Source: Hirundichthys speculiger (Eukaryota; Chordata; Actinopteri; Beloniformes; Exocoetidae). From it: 64,000 nt of DNA. The translations under genes and the position numbers were made by a program. The DNA lies in contig JAGFBZ010002028.1 of assembly GCA_018398805.1 (NCBI GenBank), forward strand, positions 310,001-374,000, written 5' to 3'. The notes beneath the pieces are model-generated. The model made no database searches and had not been told where the DNA came from. It worked only from the letters and a program-made list of their open reading frames with translations. Below are positions 22,853 to 33,571 of this stretch, one piece after another. Position 1 is the first letter of the stretch. Every line of letters begins with the position of its first letter.

Positions 22853-23868
22853 CCACGGTTACATGATGTTTTTTAATTCAGAATTAATTATTCCGAATTA
22901 AATAATTCAGAATTAAACTATTTTCCTTCAAGTTTACATGGAAATAGTAATTCCATGAGGTTTAGAAGGAAAACATGTTTGATCGGTTTTATCCAATTCT
23001 GCTTAAGGTCTGGGGGTTGGGAAGGGTTCTGATTGGATGGGGGGGGCGGACGTCTTTACGTCTGTACGTCTACCGGAAGAAAACAAACTTACTCGATTAG
23101 CAACAACATGGAGGACTACATTATTAGCATCCTTTTTGGATTTATTTTGATTTTATTTTTGAAACAGCAGCAGGACAACATCATGTCGATGATTTTCTAA
23201 CAAGCCTAGCGCGGAATATTAGCGCCATCGTGACAGATGGACAAGGGAACAACCATGCGCAGAAAGAACGGAATTAATTATTCTGAATGAAATAATTCCG
23301 AATTAAACTATTTTCCTTCGAGTTTACATGGAAATAGTAATTCCGAATTAAGGTTTACATGGAAAATACGTTTGATCGGCTTTATCCAATTCCGCTTAAG
23401 GTCTGGGCGTTGGGAAGGGTTCTGATTGGATAGGGGGGCGGACGTCTTTATGTATGTACGTCTACTGGAAGAAAACAAACTTACTCGATTAGCAACAACA
23501 TGGAGGACTACATTATTAGCATCCTTTTTGGATTTATTTTGATTTTATTTTTGAAGCAGCAGCACGACAACATCATGTCGACGATTTTTAACAAGCCTAG
23601 CGTGGAATATAAGCGTCATCGCGACAGACGGGCAAGGGAACGAGCATTCGCAGAAAGACTGGAATTAATTTAAACGGGAATGAGTGTAATTATTCTGTTT
23701 GGATTTAAAATCAGAATAAACCAGGCACTTACTTTGGAATCAAGTTTAATTCGGAATGGATATTTTCATTCTGAATTAGGTGTTTACATGGTAATTTTTA
23801 ATCATTTTAAATCGGATTTAATTTTAATTCTGCATTAAAGAGGAATTAAACTTCCCATGTAAATGCAC
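22853..23868. mobile_element. Harbinger-like element with an internal tandem duplication
   Basis: Starts GGCCACGGTTACATGATG and ends CCCATGTAAATGCACT, the same family as 15782-16510. The interior occurs twice in tandem: about 22905-23280 and about 23289-23660 both contain TTTTCCTTC(A/G)AGTTTACATG, CAACATGGAGGACTACATTA and GCGGACGTCTTTA. The second unit reads onward to the right terminus. Short frames starting MEDYIISILFGF occur in both units and may be a remnant of an element-encoded protein. Confidence 0.7.
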
Positions 23869-23879
23869 TAACTATCTGC

Positions 23880-24160
23880 CGGTTGCCCAGCTTCTGAGTA
23901 CATGACAAAAAAACAGAGCAGACGGACTGCCTGCCCTCCTAAACTCTTACAAGCATTGCTCCAGCCAATCACGCCAGGCGGAGGGTTCGTGCCTGTGCAC
24001 TTGAAGTGGGGTGGGAGGGGCTTGTTCTCTCAGGGAGCACTGGAAGGAGAGGGAGTGAGGGGCTCGCGATGTTTTGATGCAATTCGTTTCAAATATCAAG
24101 ATACATGATGTTTTCCGAAAATCCCTTACCCTGCCTTTAAGTGCCCTTAAAAGCCTGCAG
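23880..24160. mobile_element. Possible truncated MITE related in layout to 5190-6258
   Basis: The right edge reads CTTACCCTGCCTTTAAG, resembling the CCACCATACCTTTAAAG end of the TTAA-flanked element, and both have a G-rich GGAGGGAG block inside. No matching left end was found, so this is weak. Confidence 0.3.
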
Positions 24161-24589
24161 CTCACAGCTTTTTGTAAGTAAGTAGTAAACCTGACTACAG
24201 TGCAAAAATGAAACCTTAACTGATATTAAACAATAAGCAGATCTTGTCTTGTGAAGGGTTCATATGTTAATAAGCTGTCTTTCAAGACTCCTTAAGATTC
24301 TTCTTTTTGTACGTAACTTCCTCCTCTCCTTTGTGCAAGTCTACTTTAAAGTAGTTCATAATTAGTAATTACTCACTTTCCCACAGCTTCGCAGGAAATG
24401 TCAAACTGCCAGTTCCACAAAACTCTGAAGGGAGTGACATCTCCGAGAAATGGGCAGGTTTTTTTTTTTTTTTACAGTAATCTTTATTCAGTTAATTACA
24501 AGGAGCCTTGAGCCAAAAAAAGAGAGAAAAGATATAGGATAGAACTTCCATGTATTTATAAAAAAGGCCTACATGCATACATGCATGTT
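24161..24589. other. Intergenic, nothing recognised
   Basis: No gene or RNA gene seen; a T-run lies near 24461. Confidence 0.5.
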
Positions 24590-25520
24590 TGTATGTAGAT
24601 TTCTAGATTTTATGACAAAAAGTTGGGATTTGATGTCAATAAGTCTTTAATAATGCTTTTGACAATAAAAGTTGTGATACTGGGAAATTTGCTAGTTTAC
24701 AAAAGATATTTCTGTTGTAACAGGAATAGATAATTTTAAGAAAAAAAAGATGCAATCATACAAAAGTCACAATATTTTTGACACAAAATTGTGGTTTTAT
24801 GTCAACAAAAGAATTCAACAAAACTCAAAAAGTTGTGAATTGTTGTCAAAAAGCCACAGTTTTATTAATTTCCTGTATTTTATGAGAAAGAGTTGTGATT
24901 TTGTCAAAAAGTCTTTCTATGGCAAAAATCAACTTTTTATGACAAAACTGCAATATTGCAAAATTCATGATTTTATAGCAATAATGAAGTCATAATTTCA
25001 TGTTGAAATGTTGTAATTTTTGTGAAAGTCTAAGTTATGACCAAAACTTGTAATACTGAGTTACACTTTACCCACCTCATCCATGAAGGGATAGATGTGT
25101 AGCGTCTTTGCTTTGGCGCTACGTGCGTTACACTCCACCATGATTGTTTGAAGATAGAAAATGATACAAAACGAAATATCTGTATCATTTCTTTGTATTT
25201 TCTGCTCTTTTCTTTTACCGAAGTGGTCCTGTCTGTAGAAGAGCCCCTAATGCAACGCGCTACTGCCACTTAGCAGATAAAAATAGCACTATTTCCTGGT
25301 ATGTGGGTAGCCTCTTTTCTACAAAAGTCCTGATTTTAAAACACAGAGTTGTGGTTTTACGTCAAAAAGTTGTGATCTTGTAACATTTGAGATTTTACGA
25401 CAAAACTTAACTTTTCAAGAAAAGTTGCAATATGCAGCAATTTGTGATTTTGCAAGAAAAACTTGTAATTTTCTGTTTAAAAGTTGTGATTTTGGGTAAC
25501 TCGATATTTTTTTATGGCAA
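24590..25520. repeat. Degenerate tandem array (AAAAGTTGTGATTTTATGAC-type unit), interrupted
   Basis: Roughly 20-28-bp units built on AAAAAGTTGTGATTTT and TATGACAAAA recur from about 24610 to 25510, much diverged. The array is interrupted at about 25062-25310 by non-repetitive sequence that has short near-inverted ends (TTACCCACCTC and ATGTGGGTAGCC), suggesting a small transposon insertion. Open frames inside are by-products of the repeat. Confidence 0.6.
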
Positions 25521-25599
25521 AATGTGAATGAAAAAAAAAGACGTTTTTTTAAATAATCTGATGAGTATCCCTCGGATTGTTTGGTTGTAGAAAAAGTGT

Positions 25600-26103
25600 G
25601 GTACCTATCTATCTATTAGCGTATCTATTAGCATACGCTAAAAGAAAAAAAAAGCAAGAAGATGAAGAAAAAAGAAAACGGGAAAGTGCTAAATTCAAAC
25701 GTGTATAATCTGACATTATTTAAAAAAAGTTATGATGCCACTTTGTCCAAGTCTAGTCTCACGAAGCAAAACTGAACATGACATGTTTACTGCACTTTAG
25801 CCTAGCTTATTTAAACAGAAATTAAAAGTAAGCTAACCACTAACTAAGGGGCGATATCATATTTCTTCTTGAATTTTCTGCATGTCATGTGATATTTTTT
25901 TGCTTGATTGTGTTTTTGTCAAACTTTGCACGTTTCAGTTGTGTTTGTTATGTTATATTATATTTTAAGGTTTCTTACATCATTGTGCACTTGTTATTTA
26001 AAATAAATTTCTGGATTGAATGATCTTCTTGGTGTTTTGGGGCCGGTAGGGCCCCCATGCTCACTCTTGCCTAGGGCCCCCAAGGTGACTAGAAACGCCC
26101 CTG
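25600..26103. mobile_element. hAT-like non-autonomous element, copy 2 with terminus
   Basis: Shares about 430 bp with copy 1 (14749-15195) and ends GTGACTAGAAACGCCCCTG; read inward from the right this starts CAGGGGCGTTTCTAG, a typical hAT terminus. The left end is truncated at about 25605. Compared with copy 1, both have small deletions and about 5-10 percent substitutions by eye. Confidence 0.7.
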
Positions 26104-26347
26104 ACTGTAGGTATATTACATTATATTACATTATATGAAAGTTTAATTTAACTGAGTGTACTCTTTACAACCCTGGAAGCCAAATAGACAAGCCGTACTA
26201 AGGTCTTTAATCTAATATATTTAAATATATGTGTGTGTGTGTGTGTGCGTGTGTGTGCATGTGGGCGCGTCTCGGCAGAACATGAGGGTTGAGGGTGAAA
26301 GTCTCATGAACCAGCTGCAGCTTGTCGGTGGGTGTAATCATGCCGCA

Positions 26348-26355
26348 TGACGTCA
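26348..26355. promoter_or_regulatory. ptger2: Consensus cAMP-response element (TGACGTCA)
   Basis: A perfect palindromic CRE, the CREB/ATF binding site, at the start of the GC-rich block that precedes the proposed ptger2 first exon. EP2 signals through Gs and cAMP, so this site could give positive feedback; that link is inferred. An E-box CACGTG lies at 26528-26533. Confidence 0.6.
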
Positions 26356-26379
26356 CCGAGTGCCTCGAAGCTCTAGCCG

Positions 26380-26563
26380 CGTGCATGCCTGCTACTTCAT
26401 CACACCGCCGCGCGCCTCGTCCCGACAGCACCTCATCTTCAGACCAGAGCTGAAGTCTGCTCGACAAAAAAACAAACCGGGACGTCCTTTATTTCTCCAC
26501 AGCTGGACAGTGAGAGACGGAAACAAGCACGTGCGCTTCGGGGGGAGGAACTGATAAAAACAG
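26380..26563 (+). promoter_or_regulatory. ptger2: Probable ptger2 promoter and 5' non-coding exon
   Basis: A small CpG-rich island in AT-rich surroundings (CCGCCGCGCGCCTCGTCCCG at 26405-26424) is followed by a strong splice donor, AACAG then GTGAGAAC, at 26563/26564. The nearest good acceptor on this strand ahead of the ptger2 ATG is TTTTTTTATAG at 31322-31332. I therefore propose a non-coding first exon ending at 26563 and a 4.8-kb 5' UTR intron. Mammalian PTGER2 lacks this intron, so an unspliced 5' UTR just upstream of 31379 is the alternative. Confidence 0.42.
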
Positions 26564-27740
26564 GTGAGAACTTCTTTAATTGGTCGTGACCGCTGCGGAG
26601 ATGTGACAGTTGTTGGCTCGCGCTGCTCTTTTTCCTTCAGACACCTTGAGGCAGATACCTGCAAGTCGGTGTAGTTTCTATTCTGACTGGAAAAGGTTTC
26701 CCGTCTGTTGCTACATTCCTTTGCCGTTCATTAAAATTAAATTAAATTAAATTAATTCCAGTTTTGAAACTTGTTTTTCTCGGTCAACGCGTTTGATATA
26801 CTGTAGCTACACGAGCGGACTATTTAAACATTTATTTCAGAATTATTTTTGAATATCAATATGACACTTTTATCCAACTTTCTTTATACTGTCAACAAAC
26901 ATAAAAACAGCTGGATACATCTGTCATGGCTGCAACCCTTTCTTTTTTATTTTTCATTTTATTAATTAATATTTTATTGATTCAGCGCCACCTGATGCCC
27001 CATACTTCAAATAGGCAACAGGGGAAAAATACACAGAGGAAGTGACTCAAACACAGTTTCACGGACACTCCAGGTCATACAAGATGTGATATACTGTCTC
27101 ATCCTAAATTTAACGCTCAGAAGAAAGGAAAACTTTTATTAACAGAGAGGTTTCTGCACAGTACGAGCTCTGGCAGAGTGACAAAACAGACTGTGAGACA
27201 ACAGGATCTGCAAGCAGATTTATAACAGCTTGTGAAATACGTGAGAGCTGGGAGACGAACTGTCAGCCTACCAGCTGATCTCTGTTAACTGCCGAGACAG
27301 AAGAGGAACAACTTAGAGTTTCACAACTCCAAAAGCAAGAATTTAAACACTGGAATTTTTTTTTTTTTTTAACAGGATATGCAAGAAAACACACTTTTGT
27401 TGAAGATGAGGAGGAGAATGTCTTCCGCTTTCTGCATACTTGTAATCCATGGGATCCGTAAAAACAGACTTCAAGTTCGGGTGGTGCATCTGGTCACAGC
27501 TGTTGACGCTGTGTCAAAACAGAAAGTTGGGAAGACAAGTAAACATCCTTGACAAATGTCAGTGCTTCTCCTTTGGCCAGTGAGCAACAAGAACACAAAT
27601 TAAGCTGGTTTTAAAGTGCTCAGATACGGTAATCGCATAAACTTTCTGTTGAATCTGTTTAGCTGCAAAAATCTTGTGTTTGATGATCAGATTGGCTAAA
27701 ACCCATAGCTGTCCTAATGTGGACAGTAAAGCCGTTCTCT

Positions 27741-27904
27741 GTAGCAAAACCACTTCTGACCACATGGGGGCGGCATATTGATCTGCTGTTTTATCAAAAG
27801 AGCCATTGACAATATTGCAATACTGAGGTGCAATGTGTTGTGTATATGAATATCACACATTCTTCTGATTTGCTCCCCCATGTGGCCAGAAGTGGTATTG
27901 CTAC
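27741..27904. repeat. 30-bp inverted repeat with a 104-bp spacer
   Basis: The left arm is at 27741-27770, beginning GTAGCAAAACCACTTCTG and ending CATGGGGG; the right arm at 27875-27904 is its complement with two mismatches. It could be a fold-back MITE or a long hairpin. No target duplication is evident. Confidence 0.7.
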
Positions 27905-29477
27905 ATAGAGTGGCTTCCAGGACTTGAAGATGGTTCTGGAGCTACGTTGGAGATTTTGGACATTCACACGTCATAGCATGTGGTTACTATTGATTGCAGT
28001 TTGACAAATATATATGACGATCAGAGGCGTGTTCCTGGTTGTGTTGGGTGACGTTGGTGCATTAGAGCTGCTTTTCTGAGGAACAGCAAGGAGTGGATGA
28101 TGACATGCTTTTCGACAGAATTGAGTTTCAAAACAAACAGGACAATCTAGAGCATCTGCTGTCTGCGCTTCTCTGTGTGCTCTGTATCATTTTTTTTGGG
28201 CCATAAAACTCCACGTGAACTTTTAAACCGTCAACATTTTCAGATTTGCTCACAAGCTCAGCTGCACTGACTGAATACCCACAATGCTTCACTCTGCATG
28301 CGTTGAAAATGACACAAAAGATACCTCTGTGCTACTATGAGTGGACCTTAAAGGCAACAGAAGAGCTCTTGAATGACTTTTTAAGATTAATTTCTGCTGT
28401 AGTGTGTGTAAATCAGCCAGGCCACCCACCCTCATTTATTTCCTCGACAATATAAAAACATTAGACTCGTTCTTTTGGATTAAATTTTTGATTTCAAAGA
28501 AATAATACCAACAGATGAAGAAGAAGTGAATTCATATGTTTGACTGGGCTATCCTTAAACCTCAACTTTATTTGCATTTCAGGGTTTCCTGCAGGAAAAA
28601 ACTTTGGCCGGGGGGGGGTTCAAGCCGAGAACGGTAACCGAGAACCAAAAAAAAGGATAAATTACTTAATTAGATTGTTCAATTATTATTTTTGCCCTCA
28701 AAATATGAAAGAAGTTGCTTAACAACAAACCCACAAACATGATGATGGAAAACACTATAAAGTGTAGGCTACCTCAGTTTCTTAACTAAAAGACTATGTC
28801 TCATTTACTCTACTACTGATCAATTGCATACCAGTAAATTACATAGTAGGCGTTACCTTTTTGACTGGGCGGACTGGTCATCAATCACCTCAGAGTGACA
28901 GCTGTCAAGTGAAGCTACGTGAGCTTGGAGTCCAGATGACAGGCAGTGCGCCCATTGGTCTTTATTTATTTAGTTAGTTAGTTTAAATACCTAATGTTCT
29001 TTTTTTCTTTTATAGACAAAGTTAAACATAATGTTGATTAGTGTGTGCGTGTGTCACTTTAATGAATTGTCGAACCAAAAAAAATAAAATAAAAACGGCA
29101 GTGAGAGGTCGCACTGTCTGGTCAAAACAAAAGCACCGGGTCTATTACGAATAAAGTTTACCAGAATCTCTACTGACTATAAATAATTAAGGACCGACAT
29201 AAAAGCGAGCGGAGGAAAACTTGTATTGAAGTGAGACGAGACGTGAGCTGTCAAACGTGAGTGATCGACAGAGAGGTTATCACTGTGTGTGTGTGTGTGT
29301 GTGAAAGAGAGAGAGAGGTGGCGCAGAATGCACTGCAGGCAAACAGCGCAGCACTAGAGAATCAACATTATTTCATTATACAGGGGTGTCAATTCTCAGC
29401 GGATTCGCTGATTTCAGAGTTTTTTGCCATCCTGGGGGTCATTTTTGAGATACGTGCAGATCCGGTTTAATATTTTC

Positions 29478-29502
29478 GGGGGGGGGGGGGGGGGGGGGGG
29501 GG
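29478..29502. repeat. Poly-G tract (25 G)
   Basis: Uninterrupted G-run about 100 bp inside the left end of the inner hAT element. Length uncertain. Confidence 0.9.
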
Positions 29503-30829
29503 TACCCTCCACCCTCCACCCCCAACGTGATGTGAATTCTCGATTGCGATTGGTTGATTGAGTGATTGAGACCAGAGCATGCGCAGTGAGCCCGTTGACA
29601 ATCCAGCCGCTATCACAGCCAGATCAACGGTCAAAGTAAGCCTGAAACACATATTTTCTGATATTACTTCTCCCCTTCTTGTTTGGATGGATGATTATTA
29701 GCTTTAAATTCATAGGAGAGATGTTTATTCCTCATTGTACTTATTTATTGTTAGACAACGCGAATGAAATATACAGCGCTTCTCACCACTGGTAAATGTA
29801 GCTAGGAAACGAAAGCTCGTCTGCCTCGACACCGGCGTGGTCCTGCGTCTCGTCCCGCTTAGCAAAGTAACCTCCAAGTACATTTTAATTGCCGATTTCT
29901 GAAGTGCTCAGTTTACATATTAGGGCAATTATATGATCATTAAATTTTTTTTAAAAATCTCCCGACGCTGACCCCCTCCCCTCTCAAAATAGAAAACTCC
30001 TCGAATCTACATGATTCACGTAGGTCTCTCTTTTTGACTTCAAAACGGCAAATTTCACTGAAAGGTGGGAGATTTTCATGCCTTAAGTATTAGTTATTCA
30101 GCAGAGCTTTTTGTGATTTAAAAAAAAAAAGAAGCTTTAAGAAAAGCTAATGTTCAGAGTTACAGGCATCAAGTAGACATGTTGAATTTAACATGCTTTT
30201 TTCTATAACTCTTACTAAAGTTTTGGATCCATGTATCTTGTCAGTGATGTTTTACTGTTGAAGTTCACCAGTGACTGAATCACTAGTCATTCTGAATTTT
30301 AGCCTTTAATAGGCAACTTAATTGTTTTATAACAACTACTTTTATTTTTGATATCTAACCTCAGTCTTATGCTCAGTGGATTCTCACATTAGCAGGAATA
30401 ATTAAACTTTGTGCCATTATTATCTTTTATTTTCTGTTGAGGGAAAGTAAGAATTGGATTTTAAGTATGAGCAGAGTTTTGCAAACCTGTGAAGTGAGCC
30501 ACACCAGATTGCGAGTTTTGCATTTCATTATGTAACGTCAATTATCCCCCCAGGTAAATTGTAAAGGCTTAAGTCAGGGGTGTCAAACTGATCCGTTAAA
30601 GGCTGCAGGTTTTTGTTTCAACCATGCAGAAACACAAAGAACATTTTTTTACTTACAAATTGTAAGTAAAAAATGTTTTTTTCACTATCAAACATTTTCA
30701 GTAAAATGTTTAGTCTGTTGGATCTTCAGTAAGTAAAAAATGTTCTTTTCATTATCAAAGTAACAATATGGACAAATACACAATGCTGTGCTCAGAATGC
30801 CTCCTAAAGCACCTCCAAATTTTCTCGAG

Positions 30830-30866
<37 letters not shown>
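30830..30866. repeat. Poly-C tract (37 C)
   Basis: Uninterrupted C-run about 40 bp inside the right end of the inner hAT element, opposed to the poly-G run at 29478. Length uncertain. Confidence 0.9.
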
Positions 30867-30867
<1 letters not shown>

Positions 30868-31333
30868 CCGCTTCAGTGTTTTTTTCCAATTTCCTGTTGA
30901 CACCCCTGATTATAACACAAACCTATGTGCGCTGATCAGTTCTCAAGCGCTGCCGTGTCGCTTGCATGCATTGCATTTTTTTTTTTTTGCCCGACATTGT
31001 AGCCCGGGCGCTCGAGATTTCAGGCCGGGCGGGGCGCCTGGCCAAATAAGGTCTGCAGGAAACCCTGCATTTAAAAGTTCCATTAATATCTTGTTTGTAG
31101 TACTCCTAAAATATTTTTATTCTTTATTAGTCTGCAGATTGTTGACTGATGAGACGTCAAGGAGCCACATCTCAAGCTGAGCAACAAACCCCCTAAAAAT
31201 CCAACTTCAAAGGGGATCAAACCCTCAAATCCAGTAGATTGAATCAGAAAATGTTGGTTTTCTTTTACATGAAAATGACATAAGGCAGCTGGAAATTGAC
31301 TGATATTTCTCTTCCTTTGTATTTTTTTATAGG

Positions 31334-31348
31334 ATGGCTGTAGACTAA
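31334..31348 (+). promoter_or_regulatory. ptger2: Upstream ORF of four codons in the ptger2 leader
   Basis: ATG GCT GTA GAC TAA lies 31 nt before the ptger2 ATG, immediately after the proposed acceptor. If the exon boundary is right, it is on every mature transcript and could reduce initiation. The main ATG (31379) has T at -3 but G at +4, a weak to moderate context. Confidence 0.5.
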
Positions 31349-31378
31349 ACTTAAAGACTCTTTTTTTGAGAGACGTTG

Positions 31379-32227
31379 ATGGAATCAGAGATGAATTCGA
31401 CATCCAGTATACCTACGCCGGCGGATAAATGCCACACCAGCAAAACCATCAACCCCAACGAGAGCCCGCTGACCAGCGGCATCATGTTCGCCGCAGGCAT
31501 CTTTGGAAACGTAGCTGCCCTGGTGATCCTGGAAATCCGTCGCCGCAGGTACTCGAAGTGTGAGAGCATGCGGCGGAGTGCGTTGTTTCACATCCTGATC
31601 ACATGGCTGGTGATCACGGACCTCGCTGGGACCTGCCTGATCAGCCCCATCGTGCAGGTGTCATACGCCATGAACAAAACTTTGTATGTGATGGCAGGTA
31701 CCAACAGCGTGTGTCAGTACTTTGGCGCCAGCATGAACTTCTTCAGCCTCGCCACAATGTCACTGCTCTTCACTACAGCACTAGACAGGTGTCTCGCCAT
31801 AGGGTGCCCCTACTTTTACAGCCGGCATGTGACCAAGAAATGTGCTTATATCATAATACCCGTATTGTTTTTATTCTGTTTGGCGTTCTGCTTGCTGCCA
31901 TTTGCGAAATTTGGTACTTACGTACAATACTGCCCCGGCACCTGGTGCTTTATCGACATGAACCCCGACGCAAGGAAGGATCGCGTCTACGCCGACCTAT
32001 ACGCCACGGTTATGCTGGTGCTGGTGCTGGCCATCGTGGTGTGCAATTGTTTCGTGGTGTACCAGCTGTTCAGGATGTACCGACGTCGGCAGAGACAGGG
32101 CTCCGTGATGTCAACCATGAGATCCAACAGCGAGCGGAGGAAGATGTCCATGGCAGAGGAGGTGGAGCACCTGATCCTGCTGGTCTTCATGACCATCATC
32201 TTCATCGTATGCACGCTGCCCCTGGTG
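31379..32227 (+). CDS. ptger2: Prostaglandin E2 receptor EP2, coding exon 1 (TM1 to TM6)
   Basis: Seven-transmembrane rhodopsin-like receptor for prostaglandin E2, which couples to Gs and raises cAMP at the plasma membrane. This exon (283 codons) carries N-glycosylation-type NST at residue 6, TM1 (IMFAAGIFGNVAALVILEI), the SPIVQVSYAMN end of TM2, TM3, the prostanoid-family ECL2 signature YVQYCPGTWCFID, and TM5-TM6. SMAEEVEHLILLVFMTI matches EP2 (SMAEE.DHLILL) better than the DP1 receptor (PLEELDHLLLL), so I call ptger2, not ptgdr. The ATG at 31379 is preceded in frame by TTG and not by another ATG. The exon ends CTG GTG with donor GTAAGA, phase 0, in TM6, the usual prostanoid intron site. The DRY position reads DRC. 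Teleosts can have a/b copies, which I cannot separate here. Confidence 0.95.
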
Positions 32228-32281
32228 GTAAGATGACAGCAGATGACACGCGAACACACACAAAAGCACGCTTTAGATCTG

Positions 32282-33571
32282 AGGGGTGTACTACGAAGCA
32301 AGTTCGACACAGCCAAGGCTTTCTTTGGGTGAGCTGGCTTAACAAACCTGAAACTCACCATCAGAGATAACTGGTACCACGACGGTGGTTATCAACTATC
32401 TTTGTTAACCGCGGCTTTCTGCTTCCTGCTCTGTGCGCGTTCACATAAAAGGGGGGGTTTGACGCGTCATTTGACGCCTATTCCGTATAAAATGGATAGA
32501 TGGCGGTCCGTATATTTCAGTCAGGAGGAGCAGGTTTTAATAATGCAGGGCTATGAGGATTTCAAAGAAATCTTTACGGCCAAAAGCAATACTGTTGGTG
32601 CGAATAAAACCAGAGAGGAGTGCTGGCAAAAAATTGCAGATCGTGTAAATTCGTAAGTTATATTTATTTCACCACTTAATGCACCTTAATTAATCTCCCT
32701 CCCTCTTTTAGAGCGCTTAAACTTTAAACTTAATGCAGCAGATTTAAACATTATGTAGGTCTGACTGTCCCATTATGAATGATAAATGAAAATCACTTTA
32801 GTTTTTTGCTAAATCTATGTGAAATTAATTTAAGATGTAATATTATCTGTTATACCACTCACCGGCCACTTTAATAGGTACCCTTATCACCCTGGGGAAT
32901 CTATGAATTATATTACAACATTTCACATGAAATTCCACGTCACACTGATTATCAATATAATGGACTATTAATTTATGTTACCTGCGATTTAGTAAAACGC
33001 TTCTTTTATTTGAAGCGTGGGCAGATGGCCAGGGAATACTACAAACATATTCAGCAGTTCAGTAACAACAAGTACAATCTTTATTCCAGTATTCTGGCTC
33101 AGATTTTCTGCATCACCAACTGAATGCATGTAGGTTCCCGTGGCAAAGAAACGCACACCGTTTGCGCTACTGTGAGCACACGGCTGCGTTTGGTGGCGCT
33201 GCCAATATATGGCTCTAGCAGATTACAAATGTAACGGATTCCCTCAGCTGGAAATCTCTAGCGTTCATAGAGAATATGGTCATGGGAAGCCAACGGATCA
33301 GTCCGGTCTGAATACTCTCTTCCTATCCTCGCACAATCCTGGCGCTCCAGTCAACGGGATTGGGTGAAAGTGAAAGGGCGGCGCTTGTTTATAGCCGATT
33401 GGAGCCTAAACTCTGCACATAACCTGCTCCGGACCAGGTTAAGCTTGCAGAGTAAGTTACCATGGTGATCTAGCCAGGTTAAAAGAGAGCCACCTTCGTG
33501 GTACTGGAAATCCTGGTTTTAGACTCAACATACCTCGCTAACCCTCTAATCTCGCTTCGTAGTACACCCCT
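32282..33571 (+). mobile_element. PIF/Harbinger element, complete ends, CTG target duplication
   Basis: Termini AGGGGTGTACTACGAAGC and its inverse, flanked by CTG on both sides (32279-32281 and 33572-33574), as expected for the 3-bp duplications of Harbinger. Length 1290 bp. Longer internal inverted blocks around the ends (GTACCACGACGGTGGTTA region and its counterpart near 33485) are present. It encodes only a Myb/SANT-like exon (32492-32656); the DDE nuclease gene is absent, so it is non-autonomous. It sits 54 bp past the ptger2 exon 1 donor. Confidence 0.85.
32492..32656 (+). pseudogene. Harbinger Myb/SANT-like protein, exon 1
   Basis: Open frame starting MDRWRSVYFSQEEQVLIMQG and containing FTAKSNTVGANKTREECWQK then IADRVNS. 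The TAKSNT..ANK...E.WQKIADRVN signature is that of the Myb/SANT-like domain of Harbinger transposons and of the host protein NAIF1 derived from one. It ends at AATTCGTAAGTT, a good splice donor, so a second exon would be expected but is not found in the element. Confidence 0.7.

Larger units (their letters stand above)
29381..30908. mobile_element. hAT-like element (inner), CAGGGGTGTCAA termini
   Basis: Left end CAGGGGTGTCAATTCTC and right end GTTGACACCCCTG are inverted and flanked by ATTATA on both sides (29375-29380 and 30909-30914). Another CAGGGGTGTCAAACTG terminus lies inside at 30575, so the block may be composite: a short element of 334 bp (30575-30908) or one of 1.5 kb. Poly-G and poly-C runs lie near the two ends in inverted orientation. 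Confidence 0.6.
28580..31067. mobile_element. hAT-like element (outer), CAGGGTTTCCTGCAG termini
   Basis: Both ends carry the 15-bp inverted repeat CAGGGTTTCCTGCAG followed by a GGCC(G/A)GGCG-like block. The flanking bases share only CATTT (expected hAT duplication 8 bp), so the duplication has decayed or the ends are slightly misplaced. No transposase ORF survives. The interior holds a second hAT element. Confidence 0.6.
26564..31332 (+). other. ptger2: Proposed ptger2 5' UTR intron
   Basis: Bounded by GTGAGA and TATAG. Contains an (AAATT)n run near 26735, an inverted repeat (27741-27904), nested hAT elements (28580-31067) and a (GT)n/(GA)n run at 29284-29318. The part 26760-28540 has no gene I can support. 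Confidence 0.4.

Noticed and set aside
24590..25520. CRISPR-like array of short repeats
   Set aside because: Units are diverged, lack constant spacers and occur in a vertebrate genome; a degenerate minisatellite.
31379..32227. Receptor could be ptgdr (DP1) rather than ptger2
   Set aside because: The third loop/TM6 segment SMAEEVEHLILL and the TM2-TM3 region match EP2; DP1 has PLEELDHLLLL there and a different TM3 end.
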